Source of the DNA: DASPOJ01 sp049790315
Lineage (GTDB): Bacteria; Acidobacteriota; Terriglobia; Acidiferrales; UBA7541
Assembly (NCBI GenBank): GCA_049790315.1
Contig: JBAQYV010000039.1
Location: forward strand, 1-37,873
Length of the DNA stretch: 37,873 bases
Direction of reading: 5' to 3'
Shown here: piece by piece, positions 23,356 to 31,588 of the stretch
Layout: the number at the start of each line of letters is the position of its first letter
How positions within the stretch are numbered: the first letter of the stretch is position 1
The notes under the pieces: model-generated
What the model was told of the DNA's origin: nothing
The model's database searches: none
Seen by the model: the letters and a program-made list of their open reading frames with translations, nothing else
Position numbers and translations under genes: made by a program

Positions 23356-24657
23356 ATGGGCACTTTGGCAAAAGCCCCGCCCCAACCGGTGCTGCCGCGA
23401 ATGGCGCCGCGCGAGGATTTGAATACTTTTCGTATTTCGCAGATCCAGTTCGACATGGCTGCGGAATATTTGAAGCTCGATCCGGGGCTACGGCAAATTC
23501 TGCGCACGCCGAAGCGGGTGCTGGAAGTGTCGATCCCGGTGAAGATGGACAACGGGCAGCTGAAAGTGTTCACAGGCTACCGCGTGCAGCACAACATCGC
23601 GCGAGGGCCGGCGAAGGGCGGCATCCGTTTTCATCCTAACGTGACGCTCGACGAAGTGAAGGCGCTTGCCGCCTGGATGACGTGGAAATCGGCAACGGTG
23701 AACATCCCGTTCGGCGGAAGCAATGGCGGCGTGATTTGCGATCCGAAGCGAATGTCGCGCGCAGAACTTGAACGCATGACGCGACGGTACACGGCGGAGA
23801 TTTTGCCGTTGATCGGGCCCGACCAGGACATTCCCGCGCCTGACGTGTACACCGACGCGCAAACCATGGCCTGGATCATGGACACCTATTCGATGACGGT
23901 AGGATATTCCGCGCTGGGCTCTGTGACCGGCAAACCGGTTTCGCTCGGCGGATCGGTGGGGCGCAGCGAGGCAGCGGCGCGCGGCTGCTTGATGGTGGTC
24001 GAGGATGCGTGCAAGGTAAAAAAGATCTCCTTGCGCGGCGCAACCGTGGCGATTCAGGGATTTGGCAACACCGGATCGGTGGCGGCGCGTTTGTTTGCGG
24101 AAAAGAAGGCGCGAGTGGTTGCGATGAGCGATTCGCGCGGCGGCGTTTTCAACTCGCGAGGAATCGATCCGCTTAAGGCTCTGCGTTACAAGGAACGCTC
24201 GGGCACCGTGGTGGGCATGCCGGGGGCGTCGCGTATCAGCAACGACGATTTGCTCACGCTGAAGTGCGACATCCTGGTACCGGCGGCGCTGGAAAACGTG
24301 ATTACGCTGCACAACGCCGATCAGATCAAGGCGCGCATCGTGGCAGAAGCCGCGAATGGTCCCACCACGCCACACGCCGACGAAGTGCTCGCGCGCAAGG
24401 GCGTCATGGTGTTGCCGGACATTTTGGCGAACGCGGGCGGCGTGACGATGAGTTACTTCGAGTGCGCACAGGATTTGCAGGGCTTCTTCTGGCAAGAAAG
24501 TGAAATGAATCAAAAACTCGAAGCCCTGATGAAGCGCGCGTTCACGAGCGTGCAAGAGACGATGCGCAAGTACCATGTGCACTCGCGCGCTGCCGCTTAC
24601 ATTCTGGCGGTAGGCCGCGTGGCCGAAGCCACACTGATTCGCGGATTATTCCCCTGA
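23356..24657 (+). CDS. glutamate/leucine dehydrogenase-family protein with altered catalytic site
   Basis: A 433-residue hexameric-type Glu/Leu/Phe/Val dehydrogenase. The N-terminal substrate domain has GPAKGGIRFHP (substrate lysine, about K87), MTWKSATVNIPFGGSNGGV and DIPAPDVYTD (catalytic Asp, about D163). The Rossmann domain has AIQGFGNTGSVAAR and VVAMSDSRGG. The third lysine of the family, catalytic in C. symbiosum GDH (K125; GGAKGG), is Asn here (about N123; codon AAT at 23722-23724). The protein is otherwise complete, with no frameshift. Ribosome-binding site AGGAG at 23341-23345. It could be a non-catalytic regulatory subunit, as described for one of the two Thermus thermophilus GDH subunits, or a family variant. 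No second GDH gene is in the window. Confidence 0.9.
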   Translation: MGTLAKAPPQPVLPRMAPREDLNTFRISQIQFDMAAEYLKLDPGLRQILRTPKRVLEVSIPVKMDNGQLKVFTGYRVQHNIARGPAKGGIRFHPNVTLDEVKALAAWMTWKSATVNIPFGGSNGGVICDPKRMSRAELERMTRRYTAEILPLIGPDQDIPAPDVYTDAQTMAWIMDTYSMTVGYSALGSVTGKPVSLGGSVGRSEAAARGCLMVVEDACKVKKISLRGATVAIQGFGNTGSVAARLFAEKKARVVAMSDSRGGVFNSRGIDPLKALRYKERSGTVVGMPGASRISNDDLLTLKCDILVPAALENVITLHNADQIKARIVAEAANGPTTPHADEVLARKGVMVLPDILANAGGVTMSYFECAQDLQGFFWQESEMNQKLEALMKRAFTSVQETMRKYHVHSRAAAYILAVGRVAEATLIRGLFP

Positions 24658-24675
24658 GACGCGCGCTGCGCCGGT

Positions 24676-24697
24676 GCGCGCACTCACGCGCGCTTTT
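24676..24697 (+). terminator. weak intrinsic terminator after the GDH homologue
   Basis: GCGCGC (24676-24681) and GCGCGC (24688-24693) can pair across a short loop and are followed by TTTT. The repeat is low-complexity, so confidence is modest. Confidence 0.35.
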
Positions 24698-24836
24698 GCG
24701 CCCATACAAATTCAAAGAATCTTCTTGCGCTTAGCGGATAGCTGCGCGTACATTTCGTCTTGCCGGCTCGCTCCGCAGCTTGGGCGATGCCGGTTGCGTT
24801 TTCTGCGGATGATTTTTTGTTGGAGGATACGCGCCG

Positions 24837-25718
24837 TTGTCCAATCACGTCCATCCGGCTCCGCCGATCGTGCTGACCATCGCCGGCTTTGATCCATCGT
24901 GCGGCGCGGGCGTCGCGGCCGATCTGAAAACTTTCGCGGCGCACAATTGCTACGGCGTCGCCGTGATTGCCGCGCTCACGGTGCAATCGACGCAAGGCGT
25001 TGCGGCCACGCACATCACTCCGGCGGCGACGCTTCGCGCGCAGCTGGATGCACTGGCTGACGATGTGCGGCTGGCCGGCATCAAGATAGGGATGCTCGGC
25101 AATCGCGCGAACGCCGCAGTGGTAGCCGAATTTCTGGATCGTGTTAAGTGCGCGAACGTCGTGCTTGATCCTGTTGTGAAACCGTCGCTCGGTGGCGCGG
25201 ATCTGCTCGACGCGTCCGGCATCAAGTATCTGAGCGAGGAGTTGCTGCGGCGCGCGACAGTTGTGACGCCGAACGTTCCCGAGGCCGAGTTGCTGGCGGG
25301 AATCGAAATTCGAGACGTGGCCGCGATGGAAGCGGCGGCGCGCAAAATTGTGGAACGCGGCGCGCACGCCGTGATCGTCAAGGGCGGCCACATGGAAAAG
25401 CCTGTGGACTTACTTTTCGATGGCACGGAAGTACTCGCGCTGGGCGGTGAACACGTTCGCACGCAGAACACGCACGGCTCGGGCTGCACATTTGCCGCGG
25501 CCGTCGCCGCGCAACTTGCCTGTGGGCGCTCGCTTGCGGAATCGGCGACGCTGGCGAAAGCTTACGTCACCAAAGCGATGGAAAATGGATTCGCAATCGG
25601 CAAGGGCCCAGGCTCGCTCGACCATTTCTATCGCGCTCACCACGAGCCGCCCGCGCGCGGCATCCACGAAGTGCCACAGCATGGAATGCATCCCGCCGCC
25701 GAACCCGCCACGCGCTAA
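24837..25718 (+). CDS. thiD: hydroxymethylpyrimidine/phosphomethylpyrimidine kinase
   Basis: A 293-residue ribokinase-like kinase that phosphorylates HMP and then HMP-P for thiamine synthesis in the cytoplasm. The N-terminus VLTIAGFDPSCGAGVAADLKTF and the middle KIGMLGNRANAAVVAEFL, VVLDPVVKPSLG and VVTPNVPEAELLAGI lead to the active site NTHGSGCTFAAAVAA. The start is TTG 24837, with GGAGGA nine bases upstream; no ATG fits. A C-terminal tail of about 20 residues (PARGIHEVPQHGMH) extends past the usual end. No TPP riboswitch or other thiamine gene was seen nearby. Confidence 0.93.
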   Translation: MSNHVHPAPPIVLTIAGFDPSCGAGVAADLKTFAAHNCYGVAVIAALTVQSTQGVAATHITPAATLRAQLDALADDVRLAGIKIGMLGNRANAAVVAEFLDRVKCANVVLDPVVKPSLGGADLLDASGIKYLSEELLRRATVVTPNVPEAELLAGIEIRDVAAMEAAARKIVERGAHAVIVKGGHMEKPVDLLFDGTEVLALGGEHVRTQNTHGSGCTFAAAVAAQLACGRSLAESATLAKAYVTKAMENGFAIGKGPGSLDHFYRAHHEPPARGIHEVPQHGMHPAAEPATR

Positions 25719-25824
25719 CGGCGCACACTTTTGCTCCGATGACCGCGGCACACCGTTCGGCAGTCCCCAAAGCGTTCTGGCGCGAATTTTCAAGAGTGGA
25801 GTATCGGCGTAGAGGGCGACTGAG

Positions 25825-26322
25825 TTGAACATTGCCGCTGCGTGGACTGACTTTCTCGTCGCCGAAGCAGGCGCTGCCGCCGCGCTTGCCGGCCTGATTT
25901 TTGTATCTGTCTCGCTCAACGTCAAAAAGATCATCGAATATCAAAGTGAGGGGGTTGCCGGACGCGCGGCGGAAGCGCTCGCATTGTTGATCGGCGTCCT
26001 TCTGATATCCACGTTTGGTTTGGCGCCAAACCAATCGGGGAAAGTGCTGGGGATCGAAATCCTGGCCGTCGGAGTCTCGCTGTGGCTCATGGCAACAATT
26101 CTTCTGGTCGGTCGGCTTGGGGCCAGGCGGCGGCGACCCTGGTGGTGGCTCGCGTCTCGATCTTTCTTGTCTCAATGCGCTACGATTCCTTTTTGCATCG
26201 CCGGGATTTTGCTGATTCTCTCGAATCCCGATGGAATGTACTGGCTGATCCCGGGTTGCGTGTTTTCGTTCCTGGCATCCACGATCAGCGCCTGGGTGCT
26301 GCTGATCGAAATTCTCCGCTAG
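25825..26322 (+). CDS. conserved-looking four-helix membrane protein of unknown function
   Basis: A 165-residue integral membrane protein. The N-terminus WTDFLVAEAGAAAALAGLIF leads to a first helix (about 13-30), then helices at about 48-66, 77-95, and a pair near 115-160. A polybasic loop, GARRRRP, sits between helices 3 and 4. The only plausible start is TTG 25825, with GAGGG upstream. I do not recognise the family with certainty and assign no function. It is convergent with the methyltransferase gene. Confidence 0.6.
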   Translation: MNIAAAWTDFLVAEAGAAAALAGLIFVSVSLNVKKIIEYQSEGVAGRAAEALALLIGVLLISTFGLAPNQSGKVLGIEILAVGVSLWLMATILLVGRLGARRRRPWWWLASRSFLSQCATIPFCIAGILLILSNPDGMYWLIPGCVFSFLASTISAWVLLIEILR

Positions 26323-26516
26323 ACTCGATTCGCCTCATTGCCATCTACCAACCGATACCAATCAACTTCCTGCCAGAAGCATCGGTTGATGTCACGGGTA
26401 GCGCGCCTGTTCCCTATGTCTGCGGTGGTGGACAGAGGACTGGCCAACCTCAAGTCAAAGGCGCGGCCACCTGCCCACAGCACGAAATCTCGCGCCGGTT
26501 GTTCGTGATGATTTAT

Positions 26517-27338
26517 TCATGGACAACGGGGAGAAACTGGCACCGCCAGAAAATGACTCTCCGCGTACCACTTGAGCGAGTAGCCGGATGCCCGGAGAAA
26601 TTGAGACAACGTTTCTCCAATGACATCGGAGTGTACCTCGCACTCGATATAGGGACTCTGAATCCTCAGTAACTCTCGGGCTGAGTGAAAAACCTCTATC
26701 TCCGCGCCTTCTACGTCGCACTTGATAAAATTCGGAGGGGGCTCGTGTTGCGACAGTGCGTCCAGCGTCATGCATCGGACCGCGACGACGCTGGATCTTG
26801 GGCTGGATTCCTCGTGGGGAACCATCTTGCCCTGCCCGAAGTCTCCAGAATCCCCGCCGCGATCAAAGGACACCGAACCATCCACTGATCCGACGGCCGC
26901 CTGAATGACCCGAATGTTAGAACATCGGTTGGCGACCGCGTGCTCGGTCAGGCGTTCCACGAGTTCCGGGTCAGGTTCAAATGCCAGAACCTTTCCGGTC
27001 GGACCGACCAGCTTGGCGGCGACGAGCGAATAGATGCCTTGATTGGCTCCCAAGTCCCAAAACGTCATTCCTGGCCGGAGATACTCCACAAGCAAGTCTC
27101 TGAGAGCCAAGTCGTGCGGCGACGTGTAGAAGCTCGTTTGGGTGCGGGGATTCAGCTTCATCCGAAGGTTTTCTGCAACTCCGGATTGCACCTCTACCCA
27201 CACCCGGTGGTCAACTGGAAGAACCAGGCCGCCGGCGAAATGGAAAAGTCGGCGGAATAACGGTACTTTCTTCAGGCGCTGAATCAACGGAGACGCCCAG
27301 AACACGATCTTTCCGGCCGAGTCACTAATTTTCCGCAT
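26517..27338 (-). CDS. FkbM-family SAM-dependent methyltransferase
   Basis: A 273-residue protein from ATG 27338. The SAM-binding motif I is FWDLGANQGIYSLVAAK and motif II is VLAFEPDPE. The FkbM-domain signature IKCDVEGAEIEVF is present, with AAVGSVDGSV between. Family members O-methylate sugars, lipopolysaccharide or polyketides; the acceptor is unknown. GGGGAG precedes ATG 27338 at a short spacing; an alternative ATG 27464 adds 42 residues of poor quality. The base composition is visibly less GC-rich than in neighbouring genes, which may indicate transfer. It stands alone between a membrane protein and rplU. Confidence 0.82.
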   Translation of the reverse strand: MRKISDSAGKIVFWASPLIQRLKKVPLFRRLFHFAGGLVLPVDHRVWVEVQSGVAENLRMKLNPRTQTSFYTSPHDLALRDLLVEYLRPGMTFWDLGANQGIYSLVAAKLVGPTGKVLAFEPDPELVERLTEHAVANRCSNIRVIQAAVGSVDGSVSFDRGGDSGDFGQGKMVPHEESSPRSSVVAVRCMTLDALSQHEPPPNFIKCDVEGAEIEVFHSARELLRIQSPYIECEVHSDVIGETLSQFLRASGYSLKWYAESHFLAVPVSPRCP

Positions 27339-27498
27339 AACTCCCCAGGGTTTGAGCGACCGCCTCTTGGACTGCCTGCCAGCAGCCGGGCTCAGATGAA
27401 ACCGGCGCACAAGCGATTGCCAGTGTTTCTCGCATGGTCTCTTCTTCTGTGCCAATATACACATTTTCGTTAGGCGTGCCCAAGAGTGGCGAATAGGG

Positions 27499-27528
27499 TT
27501 GACGCCATGCGAAGCGGGACCGTATAGT
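27499..27528 (+). promoter_or_regulatory. promoter of rplU-rpmA
   Basis: TTGACG (27499-27504) and TATAGT (27523-27528) are separated by 18 bases, 5/6 at each element, 31 bases before ATG of rplU. AGGAGG (27549-27554) is the ribosome-binding site. Confidence 0.7.
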
Positions 27529-27558
27529 GTTTCTTCCCACTAGCTTGCAGGAGGACAG

Positions 27559-27873
27559 ATGTACGCCGTCATTCGTAGTGGCAGTAAACAGTACCGCGTC
27601 GCGCCGGGTGAAACCGTGCGCGTTGAAACTTTGCCGGGCAAGGTCGGCGGCAAGGTCACGTTCGACGACATTCTCGCGGTTCGCACGGACGAACCGAAGC
27701 TTGTGACCGGCGACGCGCTGGGCAAAGTTACCGTCACCGGCAAGATCGTGGAGCAGGGCCGCGCGAAAAAAGTGATCGTGCTGAAATTTCGCAGGACCAA
27801 GCAGTACAAGATTCGGACCGGGCACAGGCAGAACTACACAGCCGTTGAAGTCGGCGAAATCAAGCTGCCTTAA
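27559..27873 (+). CDS. rplU: 50S ribosomal protein L21
   Basis: 104 residues, the usual size. It opens MYAVIRSGSKQYRVAPGETV and ends in the conserved K-rich rRNA-binding part KKVIVLKFRRTKQYKIRTGHRQNYTAVEVGEI. It binds 23S rRNA and L20 in the large subunit. AGGAGG is placed four bases before ATG 27559. It is followed after 27 bases by rpmA, the standard L21-L27 pair, with obgE further on as in many bacteria. Confidence 0.98.
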   Translation: MYAVIRSGSKQYRVAPGETVRVETLPGKVGGKVTFDDILAVRTDEPKLVTGDALGKVTVTGKIVEQGRAKKVIVLKFRRTKQYKIRTGHRQNYTAVEVGEIKLP

Positions 27874-27900
27874 ACTTCCCGCTCAAAAAGAGGATTCCTC

Positions 27901-28182
27901 ATGGCACACAAAAAAGGCGGTGGCTCTTCCGTCAACGGACGCGATTCACACGGCCAGCGGCTTGGCGTAAAGCGCTTCGGCGGAGAAGTCGTGCACGCGG
28001 GCACCATCTTGATTCGCCAGCGCGGCACGCGCCACAAGCCCGGCCGGAACGTCCGCCGCGGCAAAGACGACACTCTGTTCGCCACGATCAACGGCATCGT
28101 GCTATTCGAGGACAAGGGACGCGACGGCCGCTACATCAGCGTGCTGCCGCAGACCGAGCCTGCGCCCGCGGCGCAAGCCTGA
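27901..28182 (+). CDS. rpmA: 50S ribosomal protein L27
   Basis: 93 residues. It begins MAHKKGGGSSVNGRDSHGQR; the N-terminus, which reaches the peptidyl-transferase centre in the ribosome, starts directly with the AHKKG sequence and shows no cleavable leader such as in Firmicutes. Core GVKRFGGEVVHAGTILIRQRGT and HKPGRNVRRGKDDTLFA are intact. A short Ala/Pro tail ends it. Confidence 0.98.
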   Translation: MAHKKGGGSSVNGRDSHGQRLGVKRFGGEVVHAGTILIRQRGTRHKPGRNVRRGKDDTLFATINGIVLFEDKGRDGRYISVLPQTEPAPAAQA

Positions 28183-28243
28183 ACCAACCGCAACCTCACT
28201 TCTCTTTTCTTCGTGTTCAGCAAACCGCCGGAAAACTCTACTC

Positions 28244-29248
28244 TCAGTGCGTGGCTTTGCTGGGAGCGGGTTTTTGTGCGAGGACAAATGCCTGGCCGTG
28301 CGAAGCGTTCAACTGAACGGTTTTTGCGAAATCGATTCGATCCAGAGGAACCGCATTCGTGCCACCGTAGTTCGTGACGTAATGCAATTCGCCGCCTTCG
28401 ACCCAATACGCGGTAAGACCGTACATCGAGCCGTCCTTCAATTGAAGCAGCGTGACTTTGGATTCCGTATCGTCGGTGCGGAGGACGGTGGCGCCATCGG
28501 AAGCTTCGTCGGAAGAAGGATATTCGTCGGCCGCCACCTGATCGCTGTCCGCATCGGGGACGCCATCATACTCACCTAACCATTCGCCGCCGAAACATCC
28601 GGGGAAATTTTCAGAGAGATTCGCGGCGATGAAGGATTGGTCGTACCCGACATTGCCGAATGGTTCGCAGTAGGGCGCGCCGAGTGCCCCGAAAAAGAAG
28701 AAGCCAAAATGGGGGAAGCGATGGAAATCGTGACCTCTACCATCGAAGGAACCATGGTCCTTGCGATCCCATCTTTCGTGTTCAGATCGATTGTTGGAAA
28801 GGGCGACCTGATAGGACTGGCGGCCAGTCGTCGCGGCCGGCCTCGACGGGAGCATGCTCGCGGAGAAGCGAGGAGTCTCTTCGAGTCCGAAATCGCTGAA
28901 ACGAATGCCACCGTGATTGGTGAATTCGCCGGTGGCGCTGCCAGCGCGTGTTGCGTGGATGCCCGTGCCAAGGTAAGTGTAAGACTGAGAGGAGCCGCGC
29001 GCACCGCTGTACCCTACGGAGCCACCGGCCGAACCGCTCGAATGGGTGGAACCGGCGGAGAAGTGGCCTGCCGAGGAGCCGCCGTACGAGTGGCCGCCAC
29101 CACTGCTTCCATGCGATCCGCCGCCGTGTGACCCGCCGACCGAACTGCCGCCGTGCTGCGCGAAAGCCGGCAATGCGGCCAGCGCGAGAACACAAACACC
29201 CGCCCATGTAGAAAAGAGCTTCATAGCAGGCGGGGACGCCAAGGGCAT
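28244..29248 (-). CDS. exported Gly/Ser/His-rich protein with a conserved-looking C-terminal domain
   Basis: 334 residues from ATG 29248, which has AGGAAGAG just upstream; ATG 29224 (MKLFSTWAGV) is an alternative without ribosome-binding site. The signal peptide ends near AFAQ. Residues 33-85 are low-complexity, with repeats of GGSHGGG and GSSGGGH. The middle carries HxxxHRFPHFGFFFFG and CFGGEW. The last 70 residues, MYGLTAYWVEGGELHYVTNYGG and LDRIDFAKTVQLNASHGQAF, look like a folded beta module. No function is recognised. It is convergent with rpmA. Confidence 0.7.
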   Translation of the reverse strand: MPLASPPAMKLFSTWAGVCVLALAALPAFAQHGGSSVGGSHGGGSHGSSGGGHSYGGSSAGHFSAGSTHSSGSAGGSVGYSGARGSSQSYTYLGTGIHATRAGSATGEFTNHGGIRFSDFGLEETPRFSASMLPSRPAATTGRQSYQVALSNNRSEHERWDRKDHGSFDGRGHDFHRFPHFGFFFFGALGAPYCEPFGNVGYDQSFIAANLSENFPGCFGGEWLGEYDGVPDADSDQVAADEYPSSDEASDGATVLRTDDTESKVTLLQLKDGSMYGLTAYWVEGGELHYVTNYGGTNAVPLDRIDFAKTVQLNASHGQAFVLAQKPAPSKATH

Positions 29249-29406
29249 TATACTCTTCCTGGGCCAAATCTAGCGCCAATGTTCAATCTACCGTCCGCCA
29301 CGATGGATCGCGAATCGGCGCCCGGTATCGTATCCTATTCGATGCGGCATTTCGCCAAGTCGGATGGGAAAACTGAATGCCGAACGGCGTGGAGTATTCT
29401 GCTTAA

Positions 29407-30489
29407 ATGTTTGTAGACGAAGCCAAAATATACGTGAAAGCCGGCGGCGGCGGGAACGGCTGCATGGCTTTCCGGCGAGAAAAGTTCGTTCCGCGCGGCG
29501 GCCCTTCGGGGGGCGACGGAGGCTCGGGTGGCAGCATCGTGCTCGAAGCCACGCCGCACGACAACACGCTTTTGCGCTATCGCTACAATCGCGAATTCCG
29601 CGCCGACCGCGGGCGTCACGGTGAAGGCTCAAACTGCACAGGCCACTCGGGCCAGGACATGATCCTGACGGTGCCGATTGGCACGCTTGTGTTCGACGAG
29701 CAATCCGGCGAGCAGCTCGCCGATCTGACCGCTGCCGGTCAACGCTTCACCGTGGTTCACGGCGGGCATGGCGGGCGCGGCAATCAGCATTTCGCGAAAC
29801 CCTGGCATCAGGCTCCGCGCGAATTTGAACCCGGCCAACCGGGCGAAGAACGCCATCTTCGACTTGAACTGAAACTTCTTGCCGATGTGGGCTTGGTGGG
29901 ATTCCCAAATTCCGGAAAATCTACATTGATCTCGCGGATTTCAGCGGCGCGCCCGAAAATCGCGAATTATCCGTTTACGACGCTCGAACCACATTTGGGC
30001 GTCGTCTCCGAAGGCGACCCGGCGCGCGGCGATGCGCGCACTTTCGTTGTCGCCGATCTGCCGGGGCTGATCGAAGGCGCGCATACGGGTGTAGGGCTCG
30101 GCGTGCGTTTTCTGCGACATATCGAACGTACCCGCCTGGTGGCGCACTTGATTGACACGAGCGACGCATCGATCAGCGATCCTGTTCGCGATTTCGAGAT
30201 CATCGAAGGCGAACTTGCCTCCACGAGCGCCGGCCTCGCCGAAAAAACCAAGTTGGTGGTAGCCACCAAGCTCGACGTTACAACGGATCGCACGCGACTC
30301 AATCGCCTGCGCGACTTCTGCGCTGAGCGCTCGCTTGAATTCCACGCGATTTCAGCCGTCACCGGCGAAGGCATTCCGGCGCTGGTCCACGCCATGGCGG
30401 ATGCTGTGGGGCGTTTGCCCGCCGCCGAGCGCCCGGCGGATTCCGAGCCCGAGGAATCCGAACCTGCCGCGCGGGCGGAGGACCATTGA
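29407..30489 (+). CDS. obgE: Obg-family GTPase (CgtA)
   Basis: 360 residues. The N-terminal Gly-rich Obg fold (about 1-160: FVDEAKIYVKAGGGGNGC, FRREKFVPRGGPSGGDGG, VPIGTLVFDE) is followed by the G domain with G1 GFPNSGKST, switch I NYPFTTLEPHLGVV, G3 ADLPGLIEGA and G4-like VATKLD. A long acidic tail (PADSEPEESEPAARAEDH) ends it. Obg assists 50S assembly and links to the stringent response. Start ATG 29407. Its stop overlaps the next gene by four bases. Confidence 0.97.
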   Translation: MFVDEAKIYVKAGGGGNGCMAFRREKFVPRGGPSGGDGGSGGSIVLEATPHDNTLLRYRYNREFRADRGRHGEGSNCTGHSGQDMILTVPIGTLVFDEQSGEQLADLTAAGQRFTVVHGGHGGRGNQHFAKPWHQAPREFEPGQPGEERHLRLELKLLADVGLVGFPNSGKSTLISRISAARPKIANYPFTTLEPHLGVVSEGDPARGDARTFVVADLPGLIEGAHTGVGLGVRFLRHIERTRLVAHLIDTSDASISDPVRDFEIIEGELASTSAGLAEKTKLVVATKLDVTTDRTRLNRLRDFCAERSLEFHAISAVTGEGIPALVHAMADAVGRLPAAERPADSEPEESEPAARAEDH

Positions 30490-31181
30490 TTGCGTCGCGC
30501 GGGCTTCGCCGTCAGCGCATCGCGTTATTCGGCGGCACGTTTGATCCCGTGCATTCCGGGCACATCGCCGTGGCACGCGCCGCGTTGCGGCGCTTTCATC
30601 TCGATCGTATTTACTTCATTCCGTGCGGACGCCCGCCGCACAAGCGCGGCAGAGAACTTGCGCCGTTCCCCCATCGCTACGCCATGGTTGCGTTGGCTTG
30701 CGCAGGCGAGGATCGTCTGGTGGCCTCGCTGGCTGAAGCGGGCAAGGACTTGGCTGGGCGCGAAGTGTTCTATTCAGCGGACACCGTGCGGCGTTTTCTC
30801 CGGAAAACGCGAGAACCCAGCGATCACCTTTATTTTATGATGGGAGCGGATTCGTTTTTGCAAATCAAGACATGGCACACGCCGGAGATTCTGCTCGGCC
30901 TGTGCGATTTCATTGTCGCCAGCAGACCCGGATTTGCGAGCAGTACGCTCAGGCGCGCGGTCCCGCCGTCGGTTCTTCCGCCCGCGCGAGAAGATCTTGC
31001 GCCACGCGGCGCGGGGATTCTCTCCCTGCGCCGATCAACGGTTTTTCTACTCGATAGCGTGTTGAGCCCTGTGTCCGCAACCGATGTCCGCAACCGCGTC
31101 AAGCACGGCCGATCGATTCGCGGGCTTGTGCCGGCCAGCGTCGAGGAATACATTACGCGACAGGGCTTATATCAACGGTGA
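30486..31181 (+). CDS. nadD: nicotinate-nucleotide adenylyltransferase
   Basis: 231 residues. The nucleotidyltransferase motif GTFDPVHSGH (about 17-26) and the closing SATDVRNRVKHGRSIRGLVP (ISSTxIR-type) define NadD, which makes deamido-NAD from NaMN and ATP in the cytoplasm. The start is TTG 30486, overlapping the obgE stop (TTGA), with GGAGG at 30477-30481. The family pattern MMGADSFLQIKTWHTPEILL is present. Confidence 0.95.
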   Translation: MIASRGLRRQRIALFGGTFDPVHSGHIAVARAALRRFHLDRIYFIPCGRPPHKRGRELAPFPHRYAMVALACAGEDRLVASLAEAGKDLAGREVFYSADTVRRFLRKTREPSDHLYFMMGADSFLQIKTWHTPEILLGLCDFIVASRPGFASSTLRRAVPPSVLPPAREDLAPRGAGILSLRRSTVFLLDSVLSPVSATDVRNRVKHGRSIRGLVPASVEEYITRQGLYQR

Positions 31182-31588
31182 CCACGGACGGGCTTCGGCA
31201 CGAATTAAAGTGGGCGATCGACGCGGCGCAAAGCAAGAAAGCCGTGGACATGACGTTGCTCGACTTAGCCAATCTAAGCGCATTTACCGGATCGTTTTTG
31301 TTGTGTAGCGGACTCAGCACGCGCCAAGTGGAAGCCATCAGCGATGCAATTGCCGAAGCGGGCGTGCGCCGCGGCATTCGTTTGGCCCATCGCGAAGGTA
31401 AAACCGGCGCCGAATGGGTATTGCTCGATTTCGGCCACGTGATCGCGCACGTCTTCACTGAGCGCGCGCGCAAATTTTACGATCTCGAGCGCCTGTGGCG
31501 CGCCGCACGCCGCACCGATATTCCCGACATTGGCGATATGGGACAACGCGCGACGCACGATCCTGATGCCAATCGGGAGGCCCTGTGA
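31178..31588 (+). CDS. rsfS: ribosome silencing factor RsfS
   Basis: 136 residues. The Iojap/RsfS core is visible: AVDMTLLDLANLSAFTGSFL, LCSGLSTRQVEAISDAI, GAEWVLLDFGHVIAHVF and FYDLERLW. It blocks subunit joining by binding L14 during starvation. The start is GTG 31178, overlapping the nadD stop by four bases. An unusual tail of about 20 residues (TDIPDIGDMGQRATHDPDAN) extends past the core. Confidence 0.95.
   Translation: MTTDGLRHELKWAIDAAQSKKAVDMTLLDLANLSAFTGSFLLCSGLSTRQVEAISDAIAEAGVRRGIRLAHREGKTGAEWVLLDFGHVIAHVFTERARKFYDLERLWRAARRTDIPDIGDMGQRATHDPDANREAL

Noticed and set aside
23488..24582. Long minus-strand open frame opposite the GDH homologue
   Set aside because: It is composed of His/Arg-rich text typical of antisense reading, while the plus-strand gene is complete.
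24658..24836. Possible TPP riboswitch before thiD
   Set aside because: The conserved CTGAGA and ACCTGA blocks of the thiamine aptamer are absent.
26349..26390. Inverted repeats between the membrane protein and the methyltransferase gene as a terminator
   Set aside because: The 8-base arms enclose a 24-base loop and there is no T-run on either strand.
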